From: Chamaecrista fasciculata
Lineage: Eukaryota; Streptophyta; Magnoliopsida; Fabales; Fabaceae
Assembly: GCA_003254925.1 (NCBI GenBank)
Contig: QANZ01054875.1
Span: forward strand, 41,291 to 105,290
Reading direction: 5' to 3'
Length of the DNA: 64,000 nt
The translations under genes were made by a program, and so were the position numbers. This document shows, piece after piece, positions 46,961 to 60,107 of the stretch. The notes beneath the pieces are model-generated. The model made no database searches. It was not told the DNA's origin and saw nothing but the letters and a program-made list of their open reading frames with translations. Within the stretch, counting starts at the first letter, position 1; the number at the start of each line of letters is the position of its first letter.

Positions 46961-47191
46961 AAAAAAATATTTTGTATAAAGACCTCATTCATTAAAAAAA
47001 AAGTTTCATTACAGTGTTATAATTACTGTTTTATTTTTATTGATTTAAAATTCAAATTTAAAATTAATTTTTATTTTAATTAATTGTAGTGAAAAAAATA
47101 AAATAACATTCTTAAATAATGAATTTATATCTTCCGTTACTTTTTCAAATTCTTTTAAAATAATTTGATTGAGATGATGATTTAAAAATGA
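46961..47191. repeat. Direct repeat, right copy
   Basis: See the left copy at 44526-44766; orientation is the same. A TIR-type repeat starts immediately after it. Confidence 0.8.
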
Positions 47192-47945
47192 GTAAAATAA
47201 CTTTCCGGTCCCTGATTTATGCACTCGCTGACAGATGGGTCCCTGAATTTTACCAATTGTACTAGCCGGTCCCCGAATTTTGCAAACGCTGCACTAATTG
47301 GTCTCTCCGTCATATTGGCGTTACAAAAATGCTGACGTGGCCATAACGGACGCTGATGTGTCCCGTTATGTGCTAACGTGTCCCGTTATCGCCATGTCAG
47401 ATCCCGTTATGTTGAAAAAAAAAAAATTGTGCCACATAGATAAATAGAGACACATCAGCATTGTTGTAGTGTATTTTCCGGTCCCTGCGTTTTGGCCAAT
47501 GTACTTTGCGATCCCTTAATTGATCCAGCCACTTATTCTCAATTCCCCCTCTTTTTCCTCATCTTCATTCATTTTAGTCCCAAATTCTCAAAATAAAATT
47601 GTAAAGTGCCCCAAAACGCTTCCAAATATTTCAATTTAGTCCTTAAAAAATATTTAAAACCCTAAACCCTAAACTCTAAAACCCTAAAACCTTAAAACTA
47701 CTCTCTTGCAATTTGGTCCCAAAATTAATATCCAACTCATTTTCACTTGACACCTCATTAAAACTACTCTCTTGCAATTTGGTCCCAAAACCCCTAAATC
47801 CCCTAAAACTTTTTTTTAATCCTCTTCTTCATCTTTTTCATCTTCTTCATTCATTTTAGTCCCAAATCTTAAAAATAAAATTGTAAAGTATCCCAAAACC
47901 CTTCCAAACATTCCAATTTAGTCCAATTTAGTCCTTAGATTTGCA
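47192..47945. repeat. Truncated Mutator-type element with internal duplications
   Basis: Begins with TIR-like words (ccggtccctgatttatgc, gccggtccccgaattttgc). The segment near 47563-47640 is repeated at 47845-47930 and again at about 61785-61860 inside another element. A 30-bp word (from aaactactctcttgc) is duplicated 66 bp apart (47696, 47762). Degenerate CCCTAAA telomere-like words occur at 47657-47690. Right side cut off by copia sequence. Confidence 0.5.
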
Positions 47946-50788
47946 TACTGAATTCTTTCAGTACCTCATCCAAGCATGTACTCTGACTCAATCCAAGAAG
48001 CCTACAAGATCTATCTCCATAGATCTTAATGCCTAGAATATAGGCAGCTTCTCAGTCCTTCATTGAAAACGATTTCCAAACCAAGATTCACAATCTTTAA
48101 GGTTGGAATATTATTTCCAATGCGCAATATGTCATTGACATATAGCACCAAGAACACTATCGTGCTCCCACTAACCTTCTTGTAAACACAAGGTTCGTCA
48201 GTGTTTTGTAAGGAGCCAAACTCTTTTGACTACTTCATCAAAACGGCGATTCCAACTCCGTGATGTTCGCTTCAATCCATAAATGGATTTCCGAAGCTTG
48301 CACACCTTTACTGGTTCCTCAGGACATTCACACCCCTCAGGTTGTGTCTCACACATCCTCGGGCAACCTTCTAGGCTGTTTTGACATCCATTTGCCATAT
48401 CTCATAGTCATAATATGCGACCATGACAAGCAGGATCCTAATGGTCTTGGCTACTGCAACATGCGAGAACGTTTCGTCATCCCATGACGTTGCGTAAACC
48501 CTTTGCAACTAGCCTCGCCTTGAAGACGTTGACATTGCCATCCATGTCTGTTTTCTCCTTGAAAACCCACTTGCACCCTACGGGTTTTACCCCTTCAGGT
48601 GCATCAACCAAGGTCTAACCTTGTTGTTACACATGGACTATATCTTAGCCTTCATGGCTTCAACCTATTTCTTAGAGTTGGGATCTACGATGGCCTCTTG
48701 ATAGGTGGTGGGCTCACCACGCTCTATGAGCAACACATCCTTGTTTTCAGTCACCAAAGATCCACATCTTTGTGGTTGAAAACGTGTTCTATCAGAACTT
48801 CGTTGTCCTTGTGTTATTAGAGAAGCTTCCACAACACCTTGTGGCTCTTCTCTAGTTTCCGTCTGTGCCTCTGAAGTGCTTTGTGGATCTTGAACTCCTT
48901 CGAGATCTCCCTCACTCCCACTGTTTCTTTTGGAAACAAGATCCTTCTCTAGAAAGAATCCACTTCTGACTACAAACACTTTGTTGTCAGATGGGCAGTA
49001 AACACAGTATCCCCTCGTTTCCTTGGGGTACCCTACATGCACTTGAGGGTTTTGGGAGATAGTTTATCGTTTGCGTAACGTAAACTTTTCATCCCCAAAA
49101 TTTGAGATAAGACACTATGGGACTCCTCCCATCCATATCTCATATGGTGTCTTCTCAACTGCCTTAGACGGAACACGGTTAAGTGTGAACACGACAGCTT
49201 CTAAAGCATTTCCTTAAAAGGATCGCGGAAGATCAGTTTGACTCATCATAGATCGAACCATATCAAATAGAGTTCGATTCCTCCTCTCGGAAACACCATC
49301 CCCATGGGGTTTCAGAAGGGGCAAGTCGTGAGACCATCTCACAGCTTCTAAGATGATCAACAAATTCTTGACATAAATTCTCGTCTTCTCGATCGGATCG
49401 AAAGACCTTGATTTTCTTGTCAAGTAGTTCTCTACTTCACTTTGAAATCTCTATTTCAAAAGACTCCAACTTATGCTTTAATAGGTAGCCCAAGTCAAAC
49501 CTATTGATGCAGTTAGTAAGAGTAACCACCTTCAGCTCGGGTACTCATGGGTCCACATACATCACCATGTATGATCCCCAATAAGTCTGATGCCCTCTCA
49601 CTGTGGTCAGTGAAAGGCGCCTTTGTCATTTTCCAAGTAAGCAAGATTCGCAAGCATCATGTGATTCAAAATCAAGTGATCTTAGAAGTCCATCTCTATG
49701 GAGCTCCTCTAGGCGTTTCTCGTTTATATGGCCTAAACGACAATGCTAAAGGTATGTAGGATTAGATTCTCCAATCTTAATCCTTTTGTATCAGTGTTAT
49801 AGATATCGTTATCGTGTTGACGTTCAAATTTCAAGATGCAATGTTTATCTTGCAAATCGCATAAGAAAATAAACATCATCTTTATAAATCGAACACCATT
49901 CTTTTCAGTTCACACACATGCAAAACCTTCCTTATCAAATAAGAAAGAGAAGCATTGTTTGAACTTTAAAGAAGGTACATGATAACAATAAGATAAGCCC
50001 AGGGGCTAAACAAGCTCGCATGTTCCTACAGCAATAGCAGCAACCCTTGCTCTATTGCCCACTCGTAGGTCCATCTTGCTTCTGTCCAGCTTTCTACTGT
50101 CTCTAAGACCCTTCACATCAAATGTGAAAACCACATGCTGTATCTAATACACAAGCGGTTATAGTAGACAAGTGAACGTCTATAACGAAGATACCAGAGG
50201 TTGAGATCTCATCTCCTTTTATTCTTTTGATCTTCCCAATACAATTTGCAATTTCTCAAATGGCAAATTGCATCCTTTGAAAGCCTTGCCTTCTTGGTAG
50301 GTAGTGGGTCAGGCTCAGCCGCTGGCTTGGTCTCACCAAACTCGGCGTCTCCTTTCCTCTTTCCTTTGCCCTTCCCTTTCCCCTGATTTTGGAACGTTTC
50401 CCTGAGATGTGTGACTATCTCTACAGCCGACAATATTCCCTTGTTCAACTCCTTGAACTATTGTGGCTAGCATCAGGCAAGCAACGTCCACAGAGTCATT
50501 GAAACGTCCACAGAGTCATTGAAGTGCTTCTCTAAGCAATTCTCTATGCTCTTGGAGCGTTCTTGGCATGCTCTTCAGGGGAGGGATCTTTAGGACACAA
50601 AATTTCCTTTGTTGGGTGAGAACAAATCTCATATTATAAAACCAGTCGAGGAAGTCAGCAGCTTCCTTCGTTGGGTTGAGAACACTTCTCAAATTACAAT
50701 ACCAATTAAGGAATTTTTGTCCTAGACAACTTGTCCTTCTCAAGGACAGATCGCAGTGGTAGTGATGAACTATTAATTGTTGCCATTG
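47946..50788 (-). mobile_element. Ty1-copia coding region, degenerate
   Basis: Minus strand in order: gag from about 50788 (SSLPLRSVLEKDK), nucleocapsid-like basic stretch (50448-50209), integrase motif GVSERRNRTLFDMVRSMM (about 49290-49220), post-integrase region (49042-48665, SDNKVFVVRSGFFLEKD) and RT (48398-48198, KVCKLRKSIYGLKRTSRSWN). Many stops and shifts; the element breaks off near 47946 without a 3' LTR. Confidence 0.85.
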
Positions 50789-51983
50789 ATTCTACAACTT
50801 AAGATATGAAAGGTTTAATTAGCAGGTAAAATATATCCACCATTTTATAAAACCCAGTGAAATTTATTATTGGTGGCTAAGACCCATATTTCACCAAAGT
50901 CTACCGTCGCTGAGGGCGATCATGCATCCTTTGGCTATTTAGGTAGGTAACTCCTTACCAATCACATCTCTATGTGACTCTTAGATCTTTATGGGACTGT
51001 ATCATCATATGATACGACATGTTTATCCCATCTAATGCCTTGAGGCCCAAAACCGTTTTGATAGCTCCATTAAGTCACACAATAAAACTCGTGAATGGCA
51101 AGGCCCAAACGATGAGGCCGAAGCCCAGCCCCATATCATCAACGGCGTCACTTAAACACGTGTCGCTGAGGGGGATCACCGCATTTAATGACCCAAGATT
51201 TCAATGGGCGTCGAACTGAAAACCCCCATTCACCCGTGTCTCCTCGAGGTCAAGGCAGATACGTGTCGCTGAGGGCGATCACTGCTCCACGATGAACAAG
51301 ATTTCAACAGGGTGTTTTATTGATGGCATTAAAACTTAAGATTTTCTAAAAGGGTTTGATTTTTGAAAAAGTTCCGTTTTATATAGTTTAATTTTAAAAC
51401 TCCTTTTAAAATTAAACGAGTCATGCCACATGTTTATTCCCCAAGTGTATCATATACACATAAACATGTGAACGGATTGTGCATCATATGCAAAATCCCA
51501 TGCTCGTATCGCATACGAATATGTAGCGCCAAAAGCGGGGTAAATAGCATGTTAAAATCGCGTCCTAAACATACATCTAGCGCTTTGTATCACATACAAA
51601 CTAAATGTAAAACTGACATACATTGTGTTTAGATATGGCCCACCTATCCTAATAATTCTCCCAAGCCAATGAGAGAATTCTTCTAAAAAGAAAGCGTAAA
51701 ATTACAAGAGAGTAAACCCCAGTTACATTGAGGTATAAACTGAAAAGTAAAATTACATCGGATAGAGGGAGACGACACGCAGGCCGTATATACCAAAAAC
51801 CTAGAGCCATATCCAACACCACACAATTACATATATGAACACTTCATACAATTATGTCAAACACAATATATATCCAATACATATCAAAACGATTTTTGTA
51901 GGTGTTAATTAGGGTGTGCAATTTTAACATGCCTTTTTCTTGAAATTAGGCCCATTATCAATAATTATAAAATTCAGGAATCA
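50789..51983 (-). other. Untranslated leader of the copia element
   Basis: Non-coding sequence between gag and the gap. The word tcgctgaggg(c/g)gatca recurs at about 50907, 51166 and 51266, so part of the leader is internally repeated. Confidence 0.45.
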
Positions 51984-52252
51984 NNNNNNNNNNNNNNNNN
52001 NNNNNNNNNNNNNNNNNNNNNNNNNNNNNNNNNNNNNNNNNNNNNNNNNNNNNNNNNNNNNNNNNNNNNNNNNNNNNNNNNNNNNNNNNNNNNNNNNNNN
52101 NNNNNNNNNNNNNNNNNNNNNNNNNNNNNNNNNNNNNNNNNNNNNNNNNNNNNNNNNNNNNNNNNNNNNNNNNNNNNNNNNNNNNNNNNNNNNNNNNNNN
52201 NNNNNNNNNNNNNNNNNNNNNNNNNNNNNNNNNNNNNNNNNNNNNNNNNNNN
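51984..52252. other. Assembly gap, 269 N
   Basis: Unsequenced bases within the copia element, probably where the LTR end and primer-binding site lie. Confidence 1.
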
Positions 52253-53991
52253 GGTGGCGCAACCATGGAGAAGACAACAACAAAACTCCTTTTGTTTTTC
52301 TTCTCTCAAAACCCTAACAGTACCACAACTCGAATTTCTCACTAACTCTTAGGAAAATTCGAATTCTCTCTCTCTAGAAAGCTAAGTGGCGATTTTTCCC
52401 CTCTCTCTACTAGGAGGAAGACAAAATAAATTGTGAGCTAGGGTTAGGCATGTGTATATTAAAATAGGCGCCTAGCACCTTATATATACATGTATATAAT
52501 TATTTTTAGAGCATTATTATAATTCCAAATTATAATAATATGGCTTTCATGAATTGAATTTCAAATTATAATATTACCATAATATTAAATTTAAATTCAA
52601 ATCGTAATCTTAGAGAATCTTTTGAGAGATCAAATCTCCCTAAAGGATTCACCAAGATGGCGCCATGTAGCCCTAAATTATCCTTGGAATTTTTTTTAAA
52701 TCAAAAACCTTCCTAACTCTTTAGGAAGTCATGATTCTCCAAAGATCCTGTTTTTGAGATCTCACCAAATCTTTTGAATTCTCTATCAAATCTTTTGAAT
52801 TCAAATTCATGACTTTAAATTAATAAAACATTTTTATTAATAAAAAGGCCATAAGAGGCGCCACCCTCTGAACAATATTGGGGAATTTTATAATTCAATA
52901 ATTTTCTAACTTTTAGGAAACTTATCTGAATTATTTTCCCTAATATTTAAATTGTAAATAATTAATCCCTATTAATCATTTATCAATTATTATATTTAAA
53001 TTTGTCCAACAAACTTAAATATATTTCAACTGTAGATTATTTAAGACAAGACATAATGTCCCAGACATTTCCTCTGTGTCTTAAATTGTGCCACCGGAGT
53101 GACCACGAATTAACCCTAATTCGTGTCCCTTCAAGCGGTGTTCTAATCCTGCTCGTGTGTGACCCAGCAGGCCCCACGTGAAGTTGGCAGTAGGTCATCC
53201 CCATGTTCTACAAGTCGTGAGCGGACTCTAGCAAGCCATCGCGACTACCCAAAACACGTGAGTAATCGTTTTCACCAAAACTGATTTAACCTTAGTACCT
53301 CCATGGCACCGACCCTATTGTTCTACGATATCTTGGTTATGGATCAGGCACAGGAAAGTCATCCATGATCCAAACCTTTACTTTCTCGATCTTCTTGAGT
53401 AAGTCCCAATATACTGAGTGGCCACTCTTTTTCCTGGACAGACTCATCGAGGGCGCCAGTAAGATATCTCCCAATTTAATGGGGAACAAAATCCCAATTT
53501 TGGTCAGTCCACATTCCTCAGCACGGCAATCAACCAAACCCGTACTTAGCCCTTATGGCAACCCTACTACGGGCAACGTTAGACTAAGCCAAAGTCTGAC
53601 AATTGCAACGCCGGAATAATGATGACCTCAGGACTAAGGCGTCGTGACAGGCGTACAAGAGAGGCAAGCTGATGACTAAACCCATGCAGGACTCTCCGGG
53701 TCAGTCCAGCAACTCGTAACCCCTTACGTAATTGCACCATGACTCTCGTTCCAGCATCTAGTGCATGCTTCTCTATGCACCGAGGTCATGCTGGTCTTAG
53801 TTCATTTCAAGTTCCCACTTGAATGAGCGACCAGAGACAGATTTAGATTAATTATCTCATAATTAATCACGGACTGTTATCATAGTAAACATGCTAATAA
53901 TATGATAACCATTAATTTATCTCCATAAATTAATTGATATGTTCACAACATATCTATAAAATGATTGGCCCTAGGGCACAATCTCCAACAC
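52253..53991 (-). mobile_element. 5' LTR of the copia element (partial)
   Basis: The minus strand starts TGTTGGAGATTGTGCCCTAG at 53991, a common plant copia LTR start, and continues through GC-richer sequence to the gap. The orientation agrees with the gag-pol remains to the left. The other LTR end is hidden by the gap. Confidence 0.65.
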
Positions 53992-54970
53992 GTATATCTC
54001 CCAAAACTAAAGTAGGAGTGAATGATTGTGTCTAGATTCATAATTGAAATATATAATATTTTGACATTTTCGACATGCGAATAAAGTGTTCGTGACATTC
54101 GTGTATAGTCACAGCTTCCCAAAAAACCATTAGCAAAAATAAAAATTTTGGTTTTAAAATCCAAGACATGTTTTACAGGTGCAACAATGGCAATCATGTA
54201 AATAGCATCAAACGCTAACTGCGATGTTCAGTTATCGCATTAATCCTCTATGCTTAGAGGAGTTTTCAAATGCAATTTCTATGTCAATAGATGCAAGATT
54301 TGGATGATTAAAAAATCATAGATAAGCAAATTGGAGTGAAAGCTGAATTTTAAACACAACGTATATGAATTACATTGTTTGGGACCTGCAAGTGACGTAA
54401 ATGTTTTCCAACCAAGAGAGTGAGTAAAGCATATAAATGCGTATGTATAAATGTATAATGGCGTTCATGCACCATATGCCAGGAAAATAAATGCACATAA
54501 GATTGACATATGTGGAATTATATAAATGTATGTATTTGGTTTTAAGTGACAAGAATAGTCATCCTTCTCAATGTAAAACTCATGGGTAAGAAAGGGACTA
54601 AACTGCAAAGTAAAAAGGTTATCGTAACTTATGCTAAAAGTGATTGTAGGCATGAAAGAAAGGTATGTATTAGTCTAAAAGACATGCATAGTCATTATAG
54701 AACTGACAGAGGGCCAAAAAATGAGAGTGTAATATAGGACTTTAATAGCGATCCCACCTTCCAGTACCCATTTTTGAAATTTTGGGATTAATTAGTGAAT
54801 AGTCATATGTATCAATGTTGTGTAGATAGCCATATACACAGTGCATAGCCATACGATTGGAATTTCAAAATCAACAGGCTTCTTGAAATAAGGCTGGGCA
54901 AATAGGTAAGCAATTAAGCATGCATATATTTAAATAATGGCGAATAGCAAGTTCGTAACCAAAGAGATTT
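53992..54970. other. Intergenic or unrecognised repeat sequence
   Basis: No frame, LTR end or inverted repeat that I can name. Confidence 0.3.
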
Positions 54971-55105
54971 TTAGAAGTTGAACTTATCTGGTAAAACCAT
55001 GTTCGCGGTAGCGCCTGTATTCAAATTGGCGTCTGCGTTCCCATTGGCGCCTACATTTACGGCGGTGGCGCCCGTGCCGTTGGTGGCAGCTAATTTAATA
55101 TACCT
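54971..55105 (-). mobile_element. Short retrotransposon gag-like N-terminal remnant
   Basis: The minus strand reads an Asn/Thr/Ala/Gly-rich start followed by NMVLPDKFNF and a stop. MVLPDKF-type words open some plant copia gag proteins. The fragment is short, so the call is tentative. Confidence 0.35.
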
Positions 55106-55964
55106 TGCATTCCGCTTGGTCAGGACCGCCAACCGGTGTCACGGGACCTTTGATAAGGTGCTTGTACGTAGCTGTTATTGGAGCATGGTATTTTGTAACA
55201 AAATACACTTGAGGCGTGAATTCTTCCTCACTAAATCCTGCATCACTTTATTACAATAAAAGTGTCCTTCCAAGACAAGCGGTTAAGCACAAGTATTTAT
55301 GCGTATTGAGCAACATGTAAGAGAGAATACTCACTGACCATATAAATGGGGTTTTATTTTGCCATAATTCATTAGGCATAGAACCTGCTTTTAAGTAAAA
55401 GAGGGTCTGTAGTCAAGCTAATCAAACAGCAAATTGGACTTTGCATAAAGAAGCAACTAGACTTGGTTTCACAATACCACATTTCAACTCAAGTTGCAGG
55501 ACCGTTGGAAAGTATAAAATCTTGGGTTCTTTCAACTATGTCAAATGGGGATGAAATTAACATCCTAGCTTGTTATGAACTACACATCCTGAGCATACTA
55601 TACCATAAACATAGTGAGCATGTATATAATCTTATCCAAATTCTTTGTTAGAGTTTCTCATTTCTCTTGTAGGCATTTTATCGAATACCTAGTAGACATT
55701 TTGATTTGATCAAAAATTTCAAGTCTAGGTGATTGGGATAATATGTAGACCAAAAAATTGTCAAATAAGCTTCAAACAAACATGAAGGTATCATCATGGT
55801 TAAACCAAAATTTAAACAGCAAAAACGAATCTGTGATCAATTTTAGCAAAAGCGAATCATATTATGTCAAATTATTGGAAAATCATATCCTTCCCGAACC
55901 CAACAAAAATCAGCCAACAATTACTCAAATTTCAGCATTAATAGGTAGTAAAGGAAGAGATTAC

Positions 55965-56450
55965 TCAGCGTGAAAAAGGCTTTCTACGGCGGAGAACAGC
56001 GGCGGACCTCCGGATCTTACCGAAGACGGCCTCTGCGCCGTCCGTCGGCGACGATGTGACTGGCGGTGGCAACGTGAAAGAATCAGAGGAAAAACCTCCG
56101 TGGAATCGAAGCTCAGTGCAGTGTCGCGTGCGGCGTTTTTGCAGCGTTTCTCCAGAGTTGACCGGCGACAGAGTCTGCGGCATCCGGCGGCGAAGGCGTG
56201 GCCGGTGGTGACCACGGCGGCGTGCGCGACGCGAAGACTGGAAGCGGCTCGAGTGTGCGTTCGAGGCTGTGCATTTGTGCGGCTTTTGGGGAGAACGGCG
56301 GAGGTCCTCCAGATCCAGCCGGCGACGGCGTCTCCGGCGCTTGGCGGCGGAGTCGCGTCTGGTGGTGGCCACAGCGGCGTGAGCGGCGCTGAAATTGGGA
56401 GCGGCTGGACTGTGCATTTGTGCGGCCAAAGGAAGATTCAGTCACCAATC
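55965..56450. repeat. CpG-rich segment with a diverged 157-bp tandem repeat
   Basis: GC content rises sharply, with dense CGG/CCG words. Words such as gtggtgaccacggcggcg (56205) and gtggtggccacagcggcg (56362), and ctgtgcatttgtgcggc in both, recur 157 bp apart. Open frames on both strands are low-complexity Arg/Ser/Ala and unlike any protein I know. Confidence 0.6.
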
Positions 56451-56578
56451 CCCTTTTCCTCTTTTTTTTTTCTTTCTGTTTTTTTAACAATAATAATAAT
56501 ATAATAATAGCAAGGTATTATCTATCAAAATTTTTAGAGGAACAAAGCTTTTGATTTGTTCCCCACAGACGGCGCCAG

Positions 56579-57170
56579 TGATGAACTGGGATTTGGCCGA
56601 GGGTCATTTCCCGGTTCACTGCAAGGTTTCCTACAAGACAATGAACCACAGGGGGTCTCCCCTGTGATTCAACTCCGAAGCTTAAGCTAGTAAGAGTATG
56701 AGCTAGCATGAGTAGCGTGAGTAATGTGAGTTACGTACCTTTCATATAGTTACCATCTTGTATTTATAGGCTTATTGAGGAGAGTCCGTTTAAGGAAACT
56801 TCCTTGATTGTAGAAGAGATATCTTCAGTGATATGGGAGGTGAATCATAATCTTTCCTATTTCATGTAGGAATATATTGTTTTTCCAATTAAGGATCTGT
56901 GAATCATTATTTCCTTTTTGGTTAAGGCGCCTTGATGGCCAAGGCAGAGGATCTTGGTTGATCCTTGATTGGTTCCTGATTTGTTCAGGGAACGTTTCCT
57001 TTTTCCTCGTGTCCTTATGCTCCGTGGGCGCTCATGGCCTATATGGTTATGGGCGCCCTTGCCCTAGCGGGGTTAAGGGCGTTCTCGCCCTACCCTGTGG
57101 GCCTATGGCGTGCTGGGCCAAGGACATCTTCTGCCAATTGGGCCTCCTAATTATTGGGCCTATTATCACT
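56579..57170 (-). mobile_element. LTR with adjacent primer-binding site
   Basis: The minus strand starts TGATAATAGGCCCAATAATT at 57170 and ends GTTCATCA at 56579, followed after one base by TGGCGCCGTCTGTGGGG, the primer-binding sequence seen in many plant LTR elements. This fixes it as a 5' LTR with the internal region to the left (56577 downwards). No second LTR was found, so the element is partial. Confidence 0.75.
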
Positions 57171-57493
57171 TAAATTAATTGTTTGATAGATTTCATCCAC
57201 CAAAAAAATTGTTTAAAGTTTAAACCATTTAAAATGGTTTTCTTAAATTAGCTGTTTAATCTGATATTTTTTTCCATTATATTTTAGTTTGTTTGTTATG
57301 TATTTTTCTTCTGATAAGAGAGGAAGCAAAGGAGAGAAAAATAGAAATAGGAAAGCGATCCATCAATATTATTTATTATTTTTGGATGAGCCCAATATAA
57401 TATGTCGTATAAATAAATAAATATATATATATCTCTGTTTCTTTCGTCTTCGTCTTTGTCTTCTTCTTCGTCACTCTCCACAGAACAAATCAA
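57171..57493. other. Pectate lyase 3' flank
   Basis: AT-rich; includes TA repeats at 57418-57432 and probably the 3' UTR of the pectate lyase gene. Confidence 0.4.
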
Positions 57494-59763
57494 CTAGCAG
57501 GGTTGTCCAACTCTGCATTTAAGGCATCCCGAATGGCGTGTGAGCATCGACACCATTGCACCAGGCTTGCCTATAATCTTGTCTTTCGTTGACACAGGAA
57601 GGTTAGTTCCCGATTCCACGAAGTATGCTCCGTTCATGAATAAATCATCTATTGATCTCCATTGCCAGTTTTTCCACACGCTTTCTTCTGTGTACTCTCT
57701 CTTTGTTACCTGCATTTCCACCCATTGATTGTGTATTACTATTATAGCAAACTCGTTAAGAATTTATTATATGCAAACAAACTGTTTGATGAAATGCCTA
57801 GGAGAAAATTGCTATATATGATCATGCATACACAAACCTCTTTGGCGAAGTTGTTATTTGGGGCTATGAATCTGTTACCCTCACTGATGATGGTAGGATT
57901 TTTACTGCCACCAATGGCATACATCAACCAATGGGTGTAGTCATTGTTAACCACATGAGCAAAACCCCACCTGCATCTAGGCATCCTTTGAATTAATCCC
58001 TGTCCAAAGTGGTTGAATGCCAATGTGATTTGCATTATCTGATCACCGGAATAGCTGTCACTTGCACCAAACAACATGACCTGCATCACATTATAAGTAG
58101 AATTAGAAGTTAGAACTAAACCAACTAAATCATGAAACTAACAATGTTGGTTTGTTCGTTTCAGTGTTTATTAGAACCAAGGTGAATTGACCACTAAGTG
58201 CATGGATCAACTGGTTGGGGGTTGATCCAGCTTAACCAAGGGTCTTGGATTCAAGATTTGTGAATGCAGTTGTATTAAATAATTGGTGGGAGTGCTTTAT
58301 CGCGCTTGTGATCTTACCCGGCTCGAAGAGGATTAATCTATGTCTAGATCATTAATACAGATAGAGTAGAAAGACTTAGGTGGATTGAGTAAAATTACCT
58401 CATCGTGGTTTGTGAAATGGCAGTTGGAGATGGTTATAGCAGTGGATCCCATAATGGCATCGATGAGTCCATCTGTGCAACGGCTCATGGAGACATGGTC
58501 AATCCAGACGTTGCTGGAGCCAAAGATTGAAATGCCATCGCCGTCGCTTCTTGTCCTCAAACCATAATGGTTCTCACTGTCTCTAATCATTCCACCACTG
58601 CCAACCACTATGTTGAAGACCTTAATACCATGAATGATCACATTCTTAACAAACTGGATGGTAATGCCAGCCCCTCCAGTAATGGCAACATCAACCCCTC
58701 TGCCATCAATGGTCTTATCCCCAGCCATAATAAGCTCTTGGTTGAGCCTAATCACCATGCTGCGTTCGAAGATGATCCACAAGGGCTCATTTCTTGTAAC
58801 TGCATAGCGTAAAGTACCTGGTTTTGGGTTAACCATATCATTATCTGAGGAATCTGTCACCACATAGTATCGACCATTCCTTCCACCAATTGTGTTTTTC
58901 CCGAATCCTTGCACGCAATCCGCCAGCTTCTTCCTGTTGTTTGCCCAGTTGGGATCACACCTCCAGCAACTGTCAATGGGGTTTGTCGCCTCGCATGGAC
59001 CACTATACCTTCCCTTCCTTCCCTTCAATTTCCTTCGGTAATCCTCTTTCCCAATAGCAAGCAGGTTTCTGTTTATCAACAACACATGCACATGTTCACC
59101 AAGTTTCTAATTAGCCACCTAGCTCACTTAACTATTTTTCAATGCACATATATACATGAAACTTCATTTCAATTTTTATGGTATCATGCCTGGATAGATT
59201 TTAATTAGAGAGACAAACAGAGATGAATGATTTAGTAAATGATAGGGTCAGCCATGTCATAATAGACTAAACGTATAAATCGGTCCTTGAATGACACTCT
59301 TTAATCCTTGAAAATCATGTAATAAAAAAATCTTTAGTCATTTTGTCCCTACAAATTAATCCATAAAATATATGTTTAAAGGATTAAATTGTGTTGCCTC
59401 CATGACTTTTAAGGACCAAAGTGTAGAAACTGGACTTTTTAAGGATTGAGTCGTTAACTCGTGTACCTTTTAGGACCAAGTTATATGTTCTACTCAAAAT
59501 TATAACATTTGTGATATGATTCATAAGTCTCACCGTTCAATACTAGCGCTGAGGTTTCCCACAATTTCATAGGGGTTAGCTTGATAGGCTTGGCGATTTT
59601 CCTTATCAGCTTCATTTGCTCTTGCTTTCCAATACTCATCAAACTCTGTAGAATGCGCTTTCCAAAAGGTTTCATTCTCTAACTCATTGGCATGGAGGGT
59701 AGGAATAGCTACCAAAGAAAACAGAAATAAAAAACAACATATGGGGCTTTTAATTCTTGCCAT
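57494..59763 (-). CDS. Pectate lyase, anther/pollen LAT59 type (PL1)
   Basis: Four exons on the minus strand, 59763-59534, 59068-58399, 58080-57838 and 57709-57494, join in frame to 452 aa. Residues 1-25 are a signal peptide ([15 protein letters not shown]). Residues about 30-76 match the N-terminal extension found in pollen-type enzymes ([20 protein letters not shown]). The catalytic domain shows [38 protein letters not shown]-like [43 protein letters not shown] and [20 protein letters not shown]; the Arg of RMPRCR is the expected catalytic base and the DGD/WIDH Asp residues the calcium ligands. It cleaves de-esterified pectin by beta-elimination in the cell wall. Intron 1 holds a degenerate TIR repeat and intron 2 a SINE-like insertion. 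Confidence 0.93.
58190..58345 (+). mobile_element. SINE-like insertion in pectate lyase intron 2
   Basis: A tRNA-like A box (tggatcaactggttgg, about 58202) and B box (ggattcaaga, about 58246) are spaced as in plant SINEs, followed by the common tail words cttacccggctcgaagagga. It lies antisense to the gene. No target duplication fixed. Confidence 0.45.
59260..59500. repeat. Degenerate TIR repeat in pectate lyase intron 1
   Basis: Left words (aatcggtccttgaatg) are inverted at the right (ccttttaggaccaagttat), with more aaggaccaaag and ttaatccttgaaaa words between. Confidence 0.45.
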
Positions 59764-59932
59764 TACTTTATTATTAAACCTTTTCTCTTGGAAAAGGCTT
59801 GAGAGTGGCTCAGGTAATTTGATTCAAACTTTCTAGACCAATTCCTGAAGCCAACCCTCGCCAAACCCAATTATTCTTTATTTGATGGATCGCTTGCCCA
59901 TCAAATGAAGTGAAATGTTTCATATTTATAGA

Positions 59933-59940
59933 ACCAAAAG
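59933..59940 (-). promoter_or_regulatory. TATA box of the pectate lyase gene
   Basis: The minus strand reads TATAAATA about 170 bases upstream of the ATG at 59763, a normal distance for a leader of about 140 bases. Confidence 0.5.
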
Positions 59941-60107
59941 TTCTCTTGAGTTTCCTGACAACGTAGATTCAAGGAGAAAACTCTAATTTTTTGGATGGAT
60001 TGGAGAAACACAAGGCTGGAAGAACGGGGGGTTAATCATTAATTAGTTTTATGGTACATAATTAGATTGTCCTTATTAGTTATTCTTCCGGCTAACAAAA
60101 AAATATA

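Noticed and set aside
47657..47697. Telomere-like CCCTAAA words
   Set aside because: Only two good units in an AT-rich repeat; not an interstitial telomere array.
55965..56504. Several long open frames on both strands
   Set aside because: Explained by GC-rich sequence lacking stop codons and by the 157-bp repeat; no domain.
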